Assembly: GCA_013824165.1 (NCBI GenBank)
Contig: PNNH01000015.1
Span: 1-64,000, forward strand
DNA: 64,000 nt
Direction: 5' to 3'
From: Methylibium sp.
Lineage (GTDB): Bacteria; Pseudomonadota; Gammaproteobacteria; Burkholderiales; Burkholderiaceae_C
Below the pieces are notes generated by a model. The model was not told the DNA's origin. It saw only the letters and a list, made by a program, of their open reading frames with translations, and ran no database searches. The position numbers were made by a program, and so were the translations under genes. Below, in pieces: positions 38,313 to 46,137 of this stretch (its first letter is position 1; each line of letters begins with the position of its first letter).

Positions 38313-38349
38313 GGGCCGGCGGGTGCCTGGGGGAGGCACCGGCCGGCCC
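38313..38349 (-). terminator. Strong hairpin between porin and ureD
   Basis: A 16-bp stem with one mismatch: GGGCCGGCGGGTGCCT (38313-38328) pairs with AGGCACCGGCCGGCCC (38334-38349) around a GGGGG loop, 52 nt after the porin stop. Only a weak T-containing tail follows on the minus strand, so it probably terminates most porin transcripts and limits readthrough into ureD. Confidence 0.65.
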
Positions 38350-38400
38350 GGAAGGTTGCAGGTTCAGCCACGACGCCTTATGGCAGCGTGGCGTGGACCT

Positions 38401-39375
38401 TTAGAAACGATGGCGGATGCCGGCGCCGTAGCTGACGCCGCTGCTCAGGCCCGTCAGCTTGTCGCTCATATAGGCGGCGTAGACGTCGGTGCGCTTGGAC
38501 AGGAAATAGTCATAGCCGACCGTGAAGGTCTTGCGGTCGGCGCCGGCCGAGGCCGAGATGCGGCCGTACTGCGCCAGCAGCTTGCCGCCGCCCATCGGCA
38601 CGGCCACGCCCACATTGGTGAGCTTGTAGTCGCGCTTGGTGGTGCTGTTTTCGACATCGCTGTACTGGCCGAACAGCTTAGCGGCGCCGAAGTCGTAGGA
38701 CGCAGCCAGCTGCATCGTTTCGGTGTCGTCCACCGTCGCGCCCTTGGCCACCTTCTGATACACGGCCGAGGCCGCGAAGGCTCCGGCGCCGTAGCCTGCA
38801 TTGGCGCCCCAGTTGCGGCCGCCTGCGCCTTCACCGGCAGCGGCGATCACGCCGGCGCTGAAGCCGCCGATCTTCGGTGCGATGTAGTGCACCGAGTCGC
38901 TCCAGCCGGTGTCGCCGGTGGCAGTGCCGCTGGTGAAGGTGTGGCGGATGGCCGGCGAGAAGCCGAAGGAGTCGCCGAAGGCATTGAAGGACAGCGTGCT
39001 GACGAACAGCGGCGTGGTGTTGCGGCCCATCTTGAGCGTGCCCAGCTCCTTGCTGCTCAGCGCGACGAAGGCGCTGCGTGCCCACATCGCGTCGCCGTTG
39101 AAGCGGCCGGCAGTGCCGCCGTCGGCGAGCAGGAAGCTCTCCATTGCGAAGCTGGCCGTCATGCCGCCGCCCAGGTCTTCACGGCCGGAAAAGCCGATGA
39201 AGCTGGTCGTCATGCTGCCGCTCTCGGTCTTCTTGATCGCCTTCCCACCTGGGGCCTTGAACGAGCCGACGCTCAGGTCCATCAGGCCATAGAGCGAGAC
39301 GCTGGACTGTGCCTGCGCGGCTGCGCCAAGCAGGGCCAGCACGGCGGCCGCAACGATCTTGTTGGAGGTCTTCAT
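38401..39375 (-). CDS. Gram-negative trimeric porin (Burkholderiales Omp32/OpcP-like)
   Basis: A 324-residue outer-membrane porin. A signal peptide (ends GAAAQA-Q) is followed by SSVSLYGLMDLSVGSF, the standard start of this porin family, then TTSFIGFSGREDLGGGMTASFAMESF and a terminal strand ending AGIRHRF, with the C-terminal Phe needed for BAM assembly. The protein is on the short side for a 16-strand porin. It lies 63 nt downstream of the ABC permease on the same strand and probably gives the transporter's substrate a way across the outer membrane. Confidence 0.93.
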   Translation of the reverse strand: MKTSNKIVAAAVLALLGAAAQAQSSVSLYGLMDLSVGSFKAPGGKAIKKTESGSMTTSFIGFSGREDLGGGMTASFAMESFLLADGGTAGRFNGDAMWARSAFVALSSKELGTLKMGRNTTPLFVSTLSFNAFGDSFGFSPAIRHTFTSGTATGDTGWSDSVHYIAPKIGGFSAGVIAAAGEGAGGRNWGANAGYGAGAFAASAVYQKVAKGATVDDTETMQLAASYDFGAAKLFGQYSDVENSTTKRDYKLTNVGVAVPMGGGKLLAQYGRISASAGADRKTFTVGYDYFLSKRTDVYAAYMSDKLTGLSSGVSYGAGIRHRF

Positions 39376-39438
39376 CGGAGAGATTCCTTGTTTATGGTTG
39401 GAAGTGAGAGCAGGGAAATTGGGAAACGTGGCGTGGAC

Positions 39439-40227
39439 TCAGTGGTTCTCACCACCGCGGTGCGCCCAGCCGGTCAGGCGGCGCTCCATCAACGCGAACA
39501 GCTCGTACATCAGCATCGCCATCGCGCCGACCACCACCAGGCCGGCGAAGGCCAGGCCCATCTGCATCGAGGCGCCGGCGGAGATCAGCAGATAGCCGAT
39601 GCCTTCGTTCGATGCGGTCATCTCGGACACGGTGGTGCCGACGAAGGCCAGCGTGATCGCCACCTTCAGCGCGGCGAAGAAGTAGGGCATGGAGCGCGGC
39701 AGGCCGATCTTCATCAGCACGTCCCAGCGCCTGGCGCCCAGCACCCGCAGCACGTCCTCCAGCTCGGGCTCCAGCGTGGCCAGGCCAGTGGCGATATTGA
39801 CCATGATGGGGAAGAAGCTGATCAGAAAGGCCGTCAGGATGGCCGGCCCGACGCCGATGCCGAACCACACCACCAGGATGGGCACGAAGGCCGCCTTGGG
39901 CAGCGCATTGAAGCCGGTCATCAGCGGGTACATCGCCTTGTAGGCCAGTTGCGAGCTGCCCATCAGGAAGCCCAGCAGCACGCCCACCACGATGGCGATG
40001 CCGAAGCCCGCCACCGTGACCCAGAAGGTGCGCCAGGCGTGGCCGAGGATGGTGGTGTGATGCTCGGCCACCGCCTGTGCGATCGCCCAGGGGCTGGGGA
40101 AGATGAACTCCGAGACCTGCAGCGCGCTGCACAACACCTGCCACAGCAGCACGATGGCCAGCAGCAGCAGCCAGGCGGCATAGCGCTGGAACAGCAGCTG
40201 GGGCTTCTTTCGACTCGTGCCGTTCAT
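39439..40227 (-). CDS. ABC transporter permease, nitrate/taurine/sulfonate (SsuC/TauC) class
   Basis: A 262-residue inner-membrane permease with about six helices and the EAA loop (ATLEPELEDVLRVLGARRWDVLMKIGLPRSMPYFFAALKVAIT) typical of the NitT/TauT class. The start overlaps the stop of the ATPase gene by 4 nt (ATGA). It forms an importer with the ATPase and the NMT1-like binding protein encoded upstream. The substrate is unassigned; the sigma-54 promoter and the nearby ureD and purine genes point to a nitrogen compound. Confidence 0.92.
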   Translation of the reverse strand: MNGTSRKKPQLLFQRYAAWLLLLAIVLLWQVLCSALQVSEFIFPSPWAIAQAVAEHHTTILGHAWRTFWVTVAGFGIAIVVGVLLGFLMGSSQLAYKAMYPLMTGFNALPKAAFVPILVVWFGIGVGPAILTAFLISFFPIMVNIATGLATLEPELEDVLRVLGARRWDVLMKIGLPRSMPYFFAALKVAITLAFVGTTVSEMTASNEGIGYLLISAGASMQMGLAFAGLVVVGAMAMLMYELFALMERRLTGWAHRGGENH

Positions 40228-41045
40228 TGCGCCACCTCCGCGCCGCTTTTCCTGAGTGCGCCGATATGGCCGCGCAGCTCGTGCACGATGGCAGTGAACT
40301 CGGGCGTGTAGGTCAGCTCCAGATCGCGCGGTCGCGGCAACTCGATCTCGCGCTTGTGCAGCAGGCGTCCGGGGCTCTTGCTCATCACGTAGACGGTGTC
40401 GGCCAGGAACACGCTTTCGCGCAGGTCATGCGTCACCAGGATCACATTGAAGCCCTTCTCAGCCTGCAGGTCGCGCAGCGCGCACCACAGCTCCTCGCGC
40501 GTGAAGGCGTCCAGCGCGCCGAAGGGCTCGTCCAGCAGCAGCAGCTGCGGCTCGTGGATCAGTGCGCGGCAGATGCTGGCGCGCTGCTGCATGCCGCCCG
40601 AGAGCTGCCAGGGGAACTTGTCCTCGTAGCCGGCCAGGCCGACGCTGGCCAGCAGCGCGCGGGCCCGTTCGGTGTATTCGGCTTTCTTCGCGCGCAGCTG
40701 GCTGCGGTGCGGCTCGACGATCTCCAGCGGCAGCATCACGTTCTGCAAGGTGGTGCGCCAGGGCAGCAGCGAAGCCGCCTGGAAAGCCATGCCGCTGATC
40801 TTCAGCGGACCGGTGACGGGCTGGCCGTCGACGAAGATCTCGCCGCGGCTGGGCTTCTTCAAGCCGGTGGCCAGCTTCATGAAGGTGGACTTGCCACAGC
40901 CGGAAGGGCCGACGATGGCGACGAACTCGCCGCGCTTGAGCGTCAGCGAGATGTCCTCGACGGCAAACTTTCCTTCAGCCCACAGCTGCTCGTTGTAAGC
41001 GAGCCAGACCCTTCGGAAATCGACAAAAGCGGGGTCGGCCGTCAT
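40224..41045 (-). CDS. ABC transporter ATP-binding protein, nitrate/taurine/sulfonate (SsuB/TauB) class
   Basis: A 273-residue ATPase. Walker A is IVGPSGCGKSTFMKLATGL, the signature is QLSGGMQQRASICRALI and Walker B is LLLLDEPFGALDAFTREELW, with H-loop VILVTHDLRESVFLAD. The C-terminal segment SPGRLLHKREIELPRPRDLELTYTPEF is characteristic of the NitT/TauT group. The start at 41045 overlaps the stop of the binding-protein gene, so all three transporter genes are translationally coupled. Confidence 0.93.
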   Translation of the reverse strand: MTADPAFVDFRRVWLAYNEQLWAEGKFAVEDISLTLKRGEFVAIVGPSGCGKSTFMKLATGLKKPSRGEIFVDGQPVTGPLKISGMAFQAASLLPWRTTLQNVMLPLEIVEPHRSQLRAKKAEYTERARALLASVGLAGYEDKFPWQLSGGMQQRASICRALIHEPQLLLLDEPFGALDAFTREELWCALRDLQAEKGFNVILVTHDLRESVFLADTVYVMSKSPGRLLHKREIELPRPRDLELTYTPEFTAIVHELRGHIGALRKSGAEVAQ

Positions 41046-42094
41046 CACTTTTTCTTCAGCGGCGGCAGCACATCGAGCTCGGCCTTGCTCGGCAGGAAGC
41101 TTCCGTTCCACACCGCTTCGGGCACCACACGGGTCTTGGTGGCATAGGTGTCGGAGACCTGGCTGGCCATCAGCGCCAGGCGCGGCGCCAGCACCTGGCC
41201 GAAGCCTTCGGCGCGGGCGTCAGGGCTGGCGACGACGGCGTCGATGGCCAGGCGCAGTCGGCGCTTCTCCAGAGCCTCATTGATGATGCCGTCACGCTGC
41301 TTGACGAAGGCGATCGAGGCATCCGGATCGGCCATCACCTCCTTGGCGCCCTGGGCGAAGGCCTTCAGGAAGGCCTTGATCAGCTCGGGCTTTTCCTTGA
41401 TCAGCTTGGGGCTGGCGATGATGGCGTTGCCATACAGCTTCACGCCGTAGGCGGGGTAGGGGAAGATGGTCACGTCTTCGGCCTTGATGCCGCGCGCTTC
41501 CAGGTTCAGCAGCGAGGTGAAGGAAAAACCGGTGATGGCGTCCACGTCGCCGCGCACCAGCATTGTTTCGCGCAGCGGCGGGTCCATGCTGACCCAGCTG
41601 ACACCCTCGATCTTGTTGGCCTTGGCGAAGATCGGGAAGCCCTTGCGGCCTGCATCGAACACCGGCGCGCCCAGCTTCTTGCCGGCAAGTTGGCCGACCG
41701 TGCTGATGCCGCTCTTCTTGAGGGTTAGCACCGCAGCCGGCGTGTTGTTGTAGACCATCATCACCGCGACTGGCTTGTTCGGCGCGTCGGGGTTGTTGGC
41801 GTGGAACTCCATCAGCGCCGCCAGGTCGGCAAAGCCCATGTCGTAGGAACCCGAGGCCACGCGGGTGACGGCGCCGCCCGAGCCATTGCCGGCATCCAGC
41901 TGCACATCGAGGCCGGCGGCCTTGAAGGTGCCTTTGGCGATCGGCTGCAGGAACAGCGCCGACGGCCCCTCGAAACGCCAGTCGAGCTGGAACTTGATCG
42001 GCGTCTGCGCCAGGCTCAGCGAGCCCAACAGGCTCAAGGTGGTGCCGAGTGCGGCGGCGCGAAGCAAGTGGCGGCGGGCGGGGCGGGCGGTCAT
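41045..42094 (-). CDS. NMT1/THI5-like ABC transporter substrate-binding protein
   Basis: A 349-residue periplasmic binding protein. The twin-arginine-like leader MTARPARRHLLRAAALGTTL ends at LSLAQ-TP, followed by IKFQLDWRFEGPSALFLQPIAKGTFKAAGLDVQLDAGNG, the SsuA/ThiY/NMT1 fold start. Relatives bind pyrimidines, sulfonates, nitrate, riboflavin precursors or ureides, so the ligand cannot be read off. ATG 42094 has GGAGA upstream; ATG 42109 is an alternative. A near-consensus sigma-54 promoter lies 38 nt upstream of the start. Confidence 0.9.
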   Translation of the reverse strand: MTARPARRHLLRAAALGTTLSLLGSLSLAQTPIKFQLDWRFEGPSALFLQPIAKGTFKAAGLDVQLDAGNGSGGAVTRVASGSYDMGFADLAALMEFHANNPDAPNKPVAVMMVYNNTPAAVLTLKKSGISTVGQLAGKKLGAPVFDAGRKGFPIFAKANKIEGVSWVSMDPPLRETMLVRGDVDAITGFSFTSLLNLEARGIKAEDVTIFPYPAYGVKLYGNAIIASPKLIKEKPELIKAFLKAFAQGAKEVMADPDASIAFVKQRDGIINEALEKRRLRLAIDAVVASPDARAEGFGQVLAPRLALMASQVSDTYATKTRVVPEAVWNGSFLPSKAELDVLPPLKKK

Positions 42095-42131
42095 GGAGTC
42101 TCCGGTCATGGAATGGGGTTGAAGCAGGGAT

Positions 42132-42147
42132 TGCAAGCTCCGTGCCA
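42132..42147 (-). promoter_or_regulatory. Sigma-54 (RpoN) promoter for the NMT1-type transporter-porin-ureD operon
   Basis: On the minus strand the sequence is TGGCACG-GAGC-TTGCA, which matches every position of the sigma-54 consensus TGGCACG-N4-TTGC(A/T), with the invariant GG and GC at -24 and -12. It points toward the binding-protein gene; the expected transcription start is near 42120, about 25 nt before the ATG at 42094. The consensus is established; activity and the activator (NtrC or another) are inferred. Confidence 0.78.
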
Positions 42148-42351
42148 CTGCGCTCCTCGCGTACGTGCGGGCGTGCGCGTGCCCTCGCGCACGCGGACGT
42201 GCGAAAACGCCGGGCCGTGGCACCACTCTGGGGCGGGTCAGCCACCCATGCCCCACGGCGGTGTGCGGGCACATCCCTTGGACGTAGCTTGCGGAAGTGA
42301 GGCCGCGGCGCTCCACTCGGCTACGGCCACCACCATCACCGAGGAGACCTC

Positions 42352-43131
42352 ATGGAGACTGCGACACCGAATCGCCTGGACCGCGCGGCCAAGCTGCTGT
42401 CGCTGCTGACCGACACCTGCCGCTTTCTTGTGCTGCTGGCGCTGACTGCGTTTGCGCTCACCGCGATGGCCTCGCCCGACTGGGCGCGCAAGCGGCTGGC
42501 TGATCTGGGTCTCAGCGTCAAGGAAGTCAATGCTTTCGGCGTGCGGCTGGTGGCCAACGAGGCCTTCGATGTCGCAGCCAATCTGGCCGAGGCGCGCGCC
42601 ACGCTCGATCAGCTGAAGGCGCAGCCCGGCATCGCGGTGGACGCGTCTGCGCTGAAGAAGGTCAGTGATCGGATCGAGCAGGCGAGTGCGTCGCTGGGGC
42701 GGCAGGACCAGGCCATCAAGGACGTGCGGCAACAGGCTGGCATCGTGCCGCCGCCCTTGCCGGAAACCGGCTGGGTCTATGTCGGCCGCTTGGCCGAGGA
42801 TCGCAGTTGGCTGCCGGGTTGGAGTATCGATGCGACGCGCACTCGCCTCGACGGCGCGCAGGTGCGTCAGCTCGGTCTTAAAGCCGATGCCGTGGTGCTG
42901 GGCAACGGTAACGAGTGCACGCAGCTCAAGCTGGAGGAGCTGCAGCCGCCAACAGCGCAGGACCTGCAGGCGCCGCAGATCCTGCTCGATGGCGAGGCGC
43001 GGCCGCTGCTAGACGTGATCGCGACGGCGTCCTGCCCTTCCAAGGGCAAAGGCCAGTGGCTGTACGCCAAGATCCGCATCGCCCGCGAGTCCGTTAAGTT
43101 CGTCAAATACCAGGACCTGATCAGGCGCTGA
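42352..43131 (+). CDS. Single-pass membrane protein of unknown function
   Basis: A 259-residue protein with one N-terminal membrane helix (about 23-41, CRFLVLLALTAFALTAMA) and the rest probably periplasmic or cytosolic. A helical segment rich in Ala/Gln/Lys (about 75-125) may form a coiled coil, followed by a compact domain with GWVYVGRLAEDRSWLPGWSID and two cysteines (NECTQL, TASCPS). I do not recognise the family. The start ATG at 42352 has GGAGAC upstream. Its 3' end overlaps the convergent M20 peptidase by 11 nt. It diverges from the sigma-54 operon. Confidence 0.72.
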   Translation: METATPNRLDRAAKLLSLLTDTCRFLVLLALTAFALTAMASPDWARKRLADLGLSVKEVNAFGVRLVANEAFDVAANLAEARATLDQLKAQPGIAVDASALKKVSDRIEQASASLGRQDQAIKDVRQQAGIVPPPLPETGWVYVGRLAEDRSWLPGWSIDATRTRLDGAQVRQLGLKADAVVLGNGNECTQLKLEELQPPTAQDLQAPQILLDGEARPLLDVIATASCPSKGKGQWLYAKIRIARESVKFVKYQDLIRR

Positions 43132-44356
43132 GCAGGTCGGCCAGCGTGCGCGCCACCACCTGGGTGGCACGTCGCAAGTCTTCTAGCACCAGGTGCTCGT
43201 CAGCCCGCTTGGCATGGCTCTCCAGCACGGTGCGCGGGCCGGCGCCGTAGATGGCCGCCGGGATGCCGTGTTCACCGTACAGGCGAACATCGGTGTACAG
43301 CGGCGTGCCCGAGGTCGGGATGGCTTCGCCGAACACGGCGCTGGCATGCGTTTGCAGCGCATCGACCAGCGCCTGGTTGCCTGCTAGCGGCTTTAGTGCG
43401 CGCGCCAGAAGCAGGCGCTTGATCTCGACCGTGATGCCTGGATAGCTGGCTGCGGCCTGGGCAATTACCTCGCGGATGCGTGCCTCCACTACCGCCGGAT
43501 CCTCCTCGGGGATCATGCGGCGGTCCAGCTTGAACACCACCTTGCCGGGCACGACATTGGTGTTGGTGCCGCCTTCGATGCGGCCGACGTTCAGGTAGGG
43601 GTGGGTGATGCCCTCGACCTGCGAGCTGACTTTTCGGTACTCGGCGTTCTGCGCGTAGAGCGCGTTCAGGATCGCGACCGCACCCTGCAGCGCGTCGACG
43701 CCGGTATCGGGAATGGCGGCGTGGGCCATCTTGCCGTGCACCGTGACTTCCATCTGCAGGCAGCCGTTGTGCGCGGTTACCACCTGGTAGCTGAAGCCGG
43801 CGGCCAGCAGCAGGTCGGGCTTGGTCAGGCCCTTCTTCAGCAGCCAGCCCGGGCCGAGTTCGCCACCGAATTCCTCGTCGTAGGTGAAGTGCAGCTCGAC
43901 ACCGCCGCGCAGCTGAATGCCCAGCGACTCCAACGCACGCAAGGCAAAGGTGTAGCTGGCGAAATCGCTCTTGCTGACCGCAGCGGCGCGGCCGTAGAGT
44001 TTGCCGTCGACGATCTCGCCGCTGTAGGGGCCATGGGTCCAGCCCTCGCCTGGCGGCACCACGTCGCCGTGGGCATTGAGCGCAATCACCGTGCCACCGT
44101 CGGCGAACTGGCGGCGCACGATCAGGTTGGTGATGGACTCCAGCCCATAGGCCTTGACCTCGTCATCGGGAACGGCATGCGCCTCGGCGGCATAGCCCAT
44201 GGCCAAAAGCAGCTCGGCGGTGCGACGTGCATGCGGTGCGTTATTGCCCGGCGGCGTGTCTGTCGGAACCTGCACAAGCGCCTGCAGGAATCGAATTTCC
44301 TCGTCGAAGTGCGCGTCGATCCAGGCGTCCAGCTGCTCGTACACGGTCTGACTCAT
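43121..44356 (-). CDS. M20 family metallopeptidase/amidohydrolase (ArgE/DapE-like) in the allantoin operon
   Basis: A 411-residue di-zinc M20 enzyme. Metal-site segments are ALNAHGDVVPPGEGWTHGPYSG (His-x-Asp), TYDEEFGGELGPG (catalytic Glu-Glu) and a late His in GPRTVLESHAKRADEHL, with the dimerisation domain marked by MEVTVHGKMAHAAIPDTGVDAL. It overlaps the start of the uraD-allC gene's stop (ATGA), so it is the last gene of gntR-puuE-uraD/allC. M20 enzymes include ureidoglycolate amidohydrolase, so it may finish ureide breakdown; this is inferred from position. It could equally be a generic deacylase. Confidence 0.87.
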   Translation of the reverse strand: MSQTVYEQLDAWIDAHFDEEIRFLQALVQVPTDTPPGNNAPHARRTAELLLAMGYAAEAHAVPDDEVKAYGLESITNLIVRRQFADGGTVIALNAHGDVVPPGEGWTHGPYSGEIVDGKLYGRAAAVSKSDFASYTFALRALESLGIQLRGGVELHFTYDEEFGGELGPGWLLKKGLTKPDLLLAAGFSYQVVTAHNGCLQMEVTVHGKMAHAAIPDTGVDALQGAVAILNALYAQNAEYRKVSSQVEGITHPYLNVGRIEGGTNTNVVPGKVVFKLDRRMIPEEDPAVVEARIREVIAQAAASYPGITVEIKRLLLARALKPLAGNQALVDALQTHASAVFGEAIPTSGTPLYTDVRLYGEHGIPAAIYGAGPRTVLESHAKRADEHLVLEDLRRATQVVARTLADLLSA

Positions 44357-46137
44357 TTGAATTCCTCGGCCAGGTGCTCGAGCAGGCTTTGGAATGCCTG
44401 CACGCAGAGCTGGGCGTCGTCGTTGCTGATCGATTCCAGCGGGTTGTGGCTGATGCCGCCGTTGAAGCCGCGCAGGAACAGCATGGCCTGCGGCAGGATC
44501 TTGTGCAGCATCATCGCGTCGTGGCCGGCACCCGAAGGCATGCGGAAGACTGGCAGGCCCTGCGCGCGCACGGCAGCTTCCCAGCGCGCCATCCAGGCCG
44601 GGTCGCTGGGCGCAGCGTCCACCGCCATGGTCTGCTCCAGCGTGTAGCGGATGCCGCGCCGCGCGCAGATGCGGGCCAGCTCGGCTTTCACATCGGCATC
44701 CAGCGCGTCGCGTGCGGCATTGGTGGTGGCACGCAGATCCAGGCTGAACTGGCAGCGGCCGGGGATCACATTGATCGAGCCATTTGGCACCTGCAGCTGG
44801 CCCACCGTGCCAACCACGTCCGGCACCGCGGCAGCACGCTGCTCGACGTAGAGGATCAGCTCGGCCATCGCTGCGGCGGCATCACGGCGACGGTCCATCG
44901 GCGTGGTGCCGGCGTGCGAGGCCAGGCCGCGCAGCTCGCCCAGATAGCGCAAGCTGCCATTGATCGAGGTGACCACGCCCAGCGGCAGGTCCAGCTCGTT
45001 CAGTACCGGTCCTTGCTCGATGTGCACCTCGACGAAGCCCAGGTAGCGCGCGGGCTCGCGGCGCAGCGCGGCGATATCGGACATGTCGGCGCTCAGGCCG
45101 GCTGCCTGCATCGCGGCGCTCATAGGCACGCCTTCGGTATCGGTCTGCTCCAGCCAGGCCGCATCGAACTCGCCGGTCAGCGCGCTGGACGCCAGGAAGC
45201 TGGCCTTGTAGCGCTGGCCTTCCTCTTCGGAGAAGGCCACCAGCTCGATGCCGAAGGGCAGGCGGCGCTGCTGCGCATGCAGGGCCTTCACGCAGGCCAT
45301 CGGCACCAGCACGCCGAGCCGGCCGTCGTATTTGCCGCCGTTGCGCACCGTGTCGAAGTGGCTGCCGGTCATCAGGCTGCGGGCCGCTGGATCGCTGCCG
45401 TGATAGATGCCCACCACATTGCCGACTGCGTCGATGCGCACCTCGTCAAAGCCGCAGTCGGCGCGCATCCATTGGGCCAACTGCTCGGCAGCGGCCTGAT
45501 GGGCTGCGGTGAGGTAAGTGACGGTCAGCTGGCCGTTTTCCTTGAAGCCAGGGTCGGAATGTTCGGCCAGCTGCTCGGCCCAGTCCCACACCTGATTGCC
45601 GAGCTCGGGCTGCACGCCGAACTTGTCGTTCAGGCGGATCTCGGCGATGCGATGGATCTGGCGCAGGCATTCGGCGCGCTCCAGCTCCGGATGCGCCTCC
45701 AGCCGGCGCGAAAAGCTGGCGATGATCTCGCCGCGGCTCAGTCCCTGGCTGCGCGGGCCGCGCACCGCCAGGATGAAGGGCCAGCCAAAGTGGGCCTTGT
45801 AGTCGGCATTCAGCCGCTGCAGGCGCGCGAATTCCTCGGCCGTGCAGTGCGTCAGGCCGGCGCGGCTTTGCTCGTCGCTGGATTCAGCAGTGAGCGTCTT
45901 GGCCACCATCGCCTTGCCGGCCAGCTCGGGGTGCACGCGGATCAGCGCCAGCTGCGCCTCCTGGCTGGCTTCGCGCACAACCTGCGCCAGCGCATGCTTG
46001 AGATGCGCGAGGCTGCGCAGCGGCCGCGCGGCCGCAGCCTGTTCGGCGATCCAGGGTGAGTGCTCATACACGCCGTCGAGCAGCTGCACGAATTCGGCCG
46101 GGCTCGCGGCATTCAGTTGGTCCAGCGTCATTCCCAT
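44353..46137 (-). CDS. Bifunctional OHCU decarboxylase (UraD) / allantoate amidohydrolase (AllC) fusion
   Basis: A 594-residue fusion. Residues 1-165 are UraD: LNAASPAEFVQLLDGVYEHSPWIAEQAAAARP, RVHPELAGKA and LNADYKAHFGWPFILAVRG, which decarboxylates OHCU to (S)-allantoin. Residues about 180-594 are an M20 allantoate amidohydrolase: TGSHFDTVRNGGKYDGRLGV, FSEEEGQRY, LGFVEVHIEQGPVLNELDLPLG, and MPSGAGHDAMM near the end. Two non-consecutive steps of urate breakdown are thus joined, with the intervening allantoinase (PuuE) encoded next door. It overlaps both neighbours, consistent with tight operon coupling. Confidence 0.92.
   Translation of the reverse strand: MGMTLDQLNAASPAEFVQLLDGVYEHSPWIAEQAAAARPLRSLAHLKHALAQVVREASQEAQLALIRVHPELAGKAMVAKTLTAESSDEQSRAGLTHCTAEEFARLQRLNADYKAHFGWPFILAVRGPRSQGLSRGEIIASFSRRLEAHPELERAECLRQIHRIAEIRLNDKFGVQPELGNQVWDWAEQLAEHSDPGFKENGQLTVTYLTAAHQAAAEQLAQWMRADCGFDEVRIDAVGNVVGIYHGSDPAARSLMTGSHFDTVRNGGKYDGRLGVLVPMACVKALHAQQRRLPFGIELVAFSEEEGQRYKASFLASSALTGEFDAAWLEQTDTEGVPMSAAMQAAGLSADMSDIAALRREPARYLGFVEVHIEQGPVLNELDLPLGVVTSINGSLRYLGELRGLASHAGTTPMDRRRDAAAAMAELILYVEQRAAAVPDVVGTVGQLQVPNGSINVIPGRCQFSLDLRATTNAARDALDADVKAELARICARRGIRYTLEQTMAVDAAPSDPAWMARWEAAVRAQGLPVFRMPSGAGHDAMMLHKILPQAMLFLRGFNGGISHNPLESISNDDAQLCVQAFQSLLEHLAEEFK

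Noticed and set aside
38323-40311. 662-codon open frame on the plus strand over the porin and ABC permease
   Set aside because: High-GC antisense shadow: its translation is His/Gly/Gln-rich without family motifs, while the minus strand carries two clear genes with signal peptide and EAA loop.
42095-42131. Guanidine-type riboswitch before the NMT1-class transporter
   Set aside because: Such transporters sometimes carry one, but the predicted leader after the sigma-54 promoter is only about 25 nt, too short for the element.
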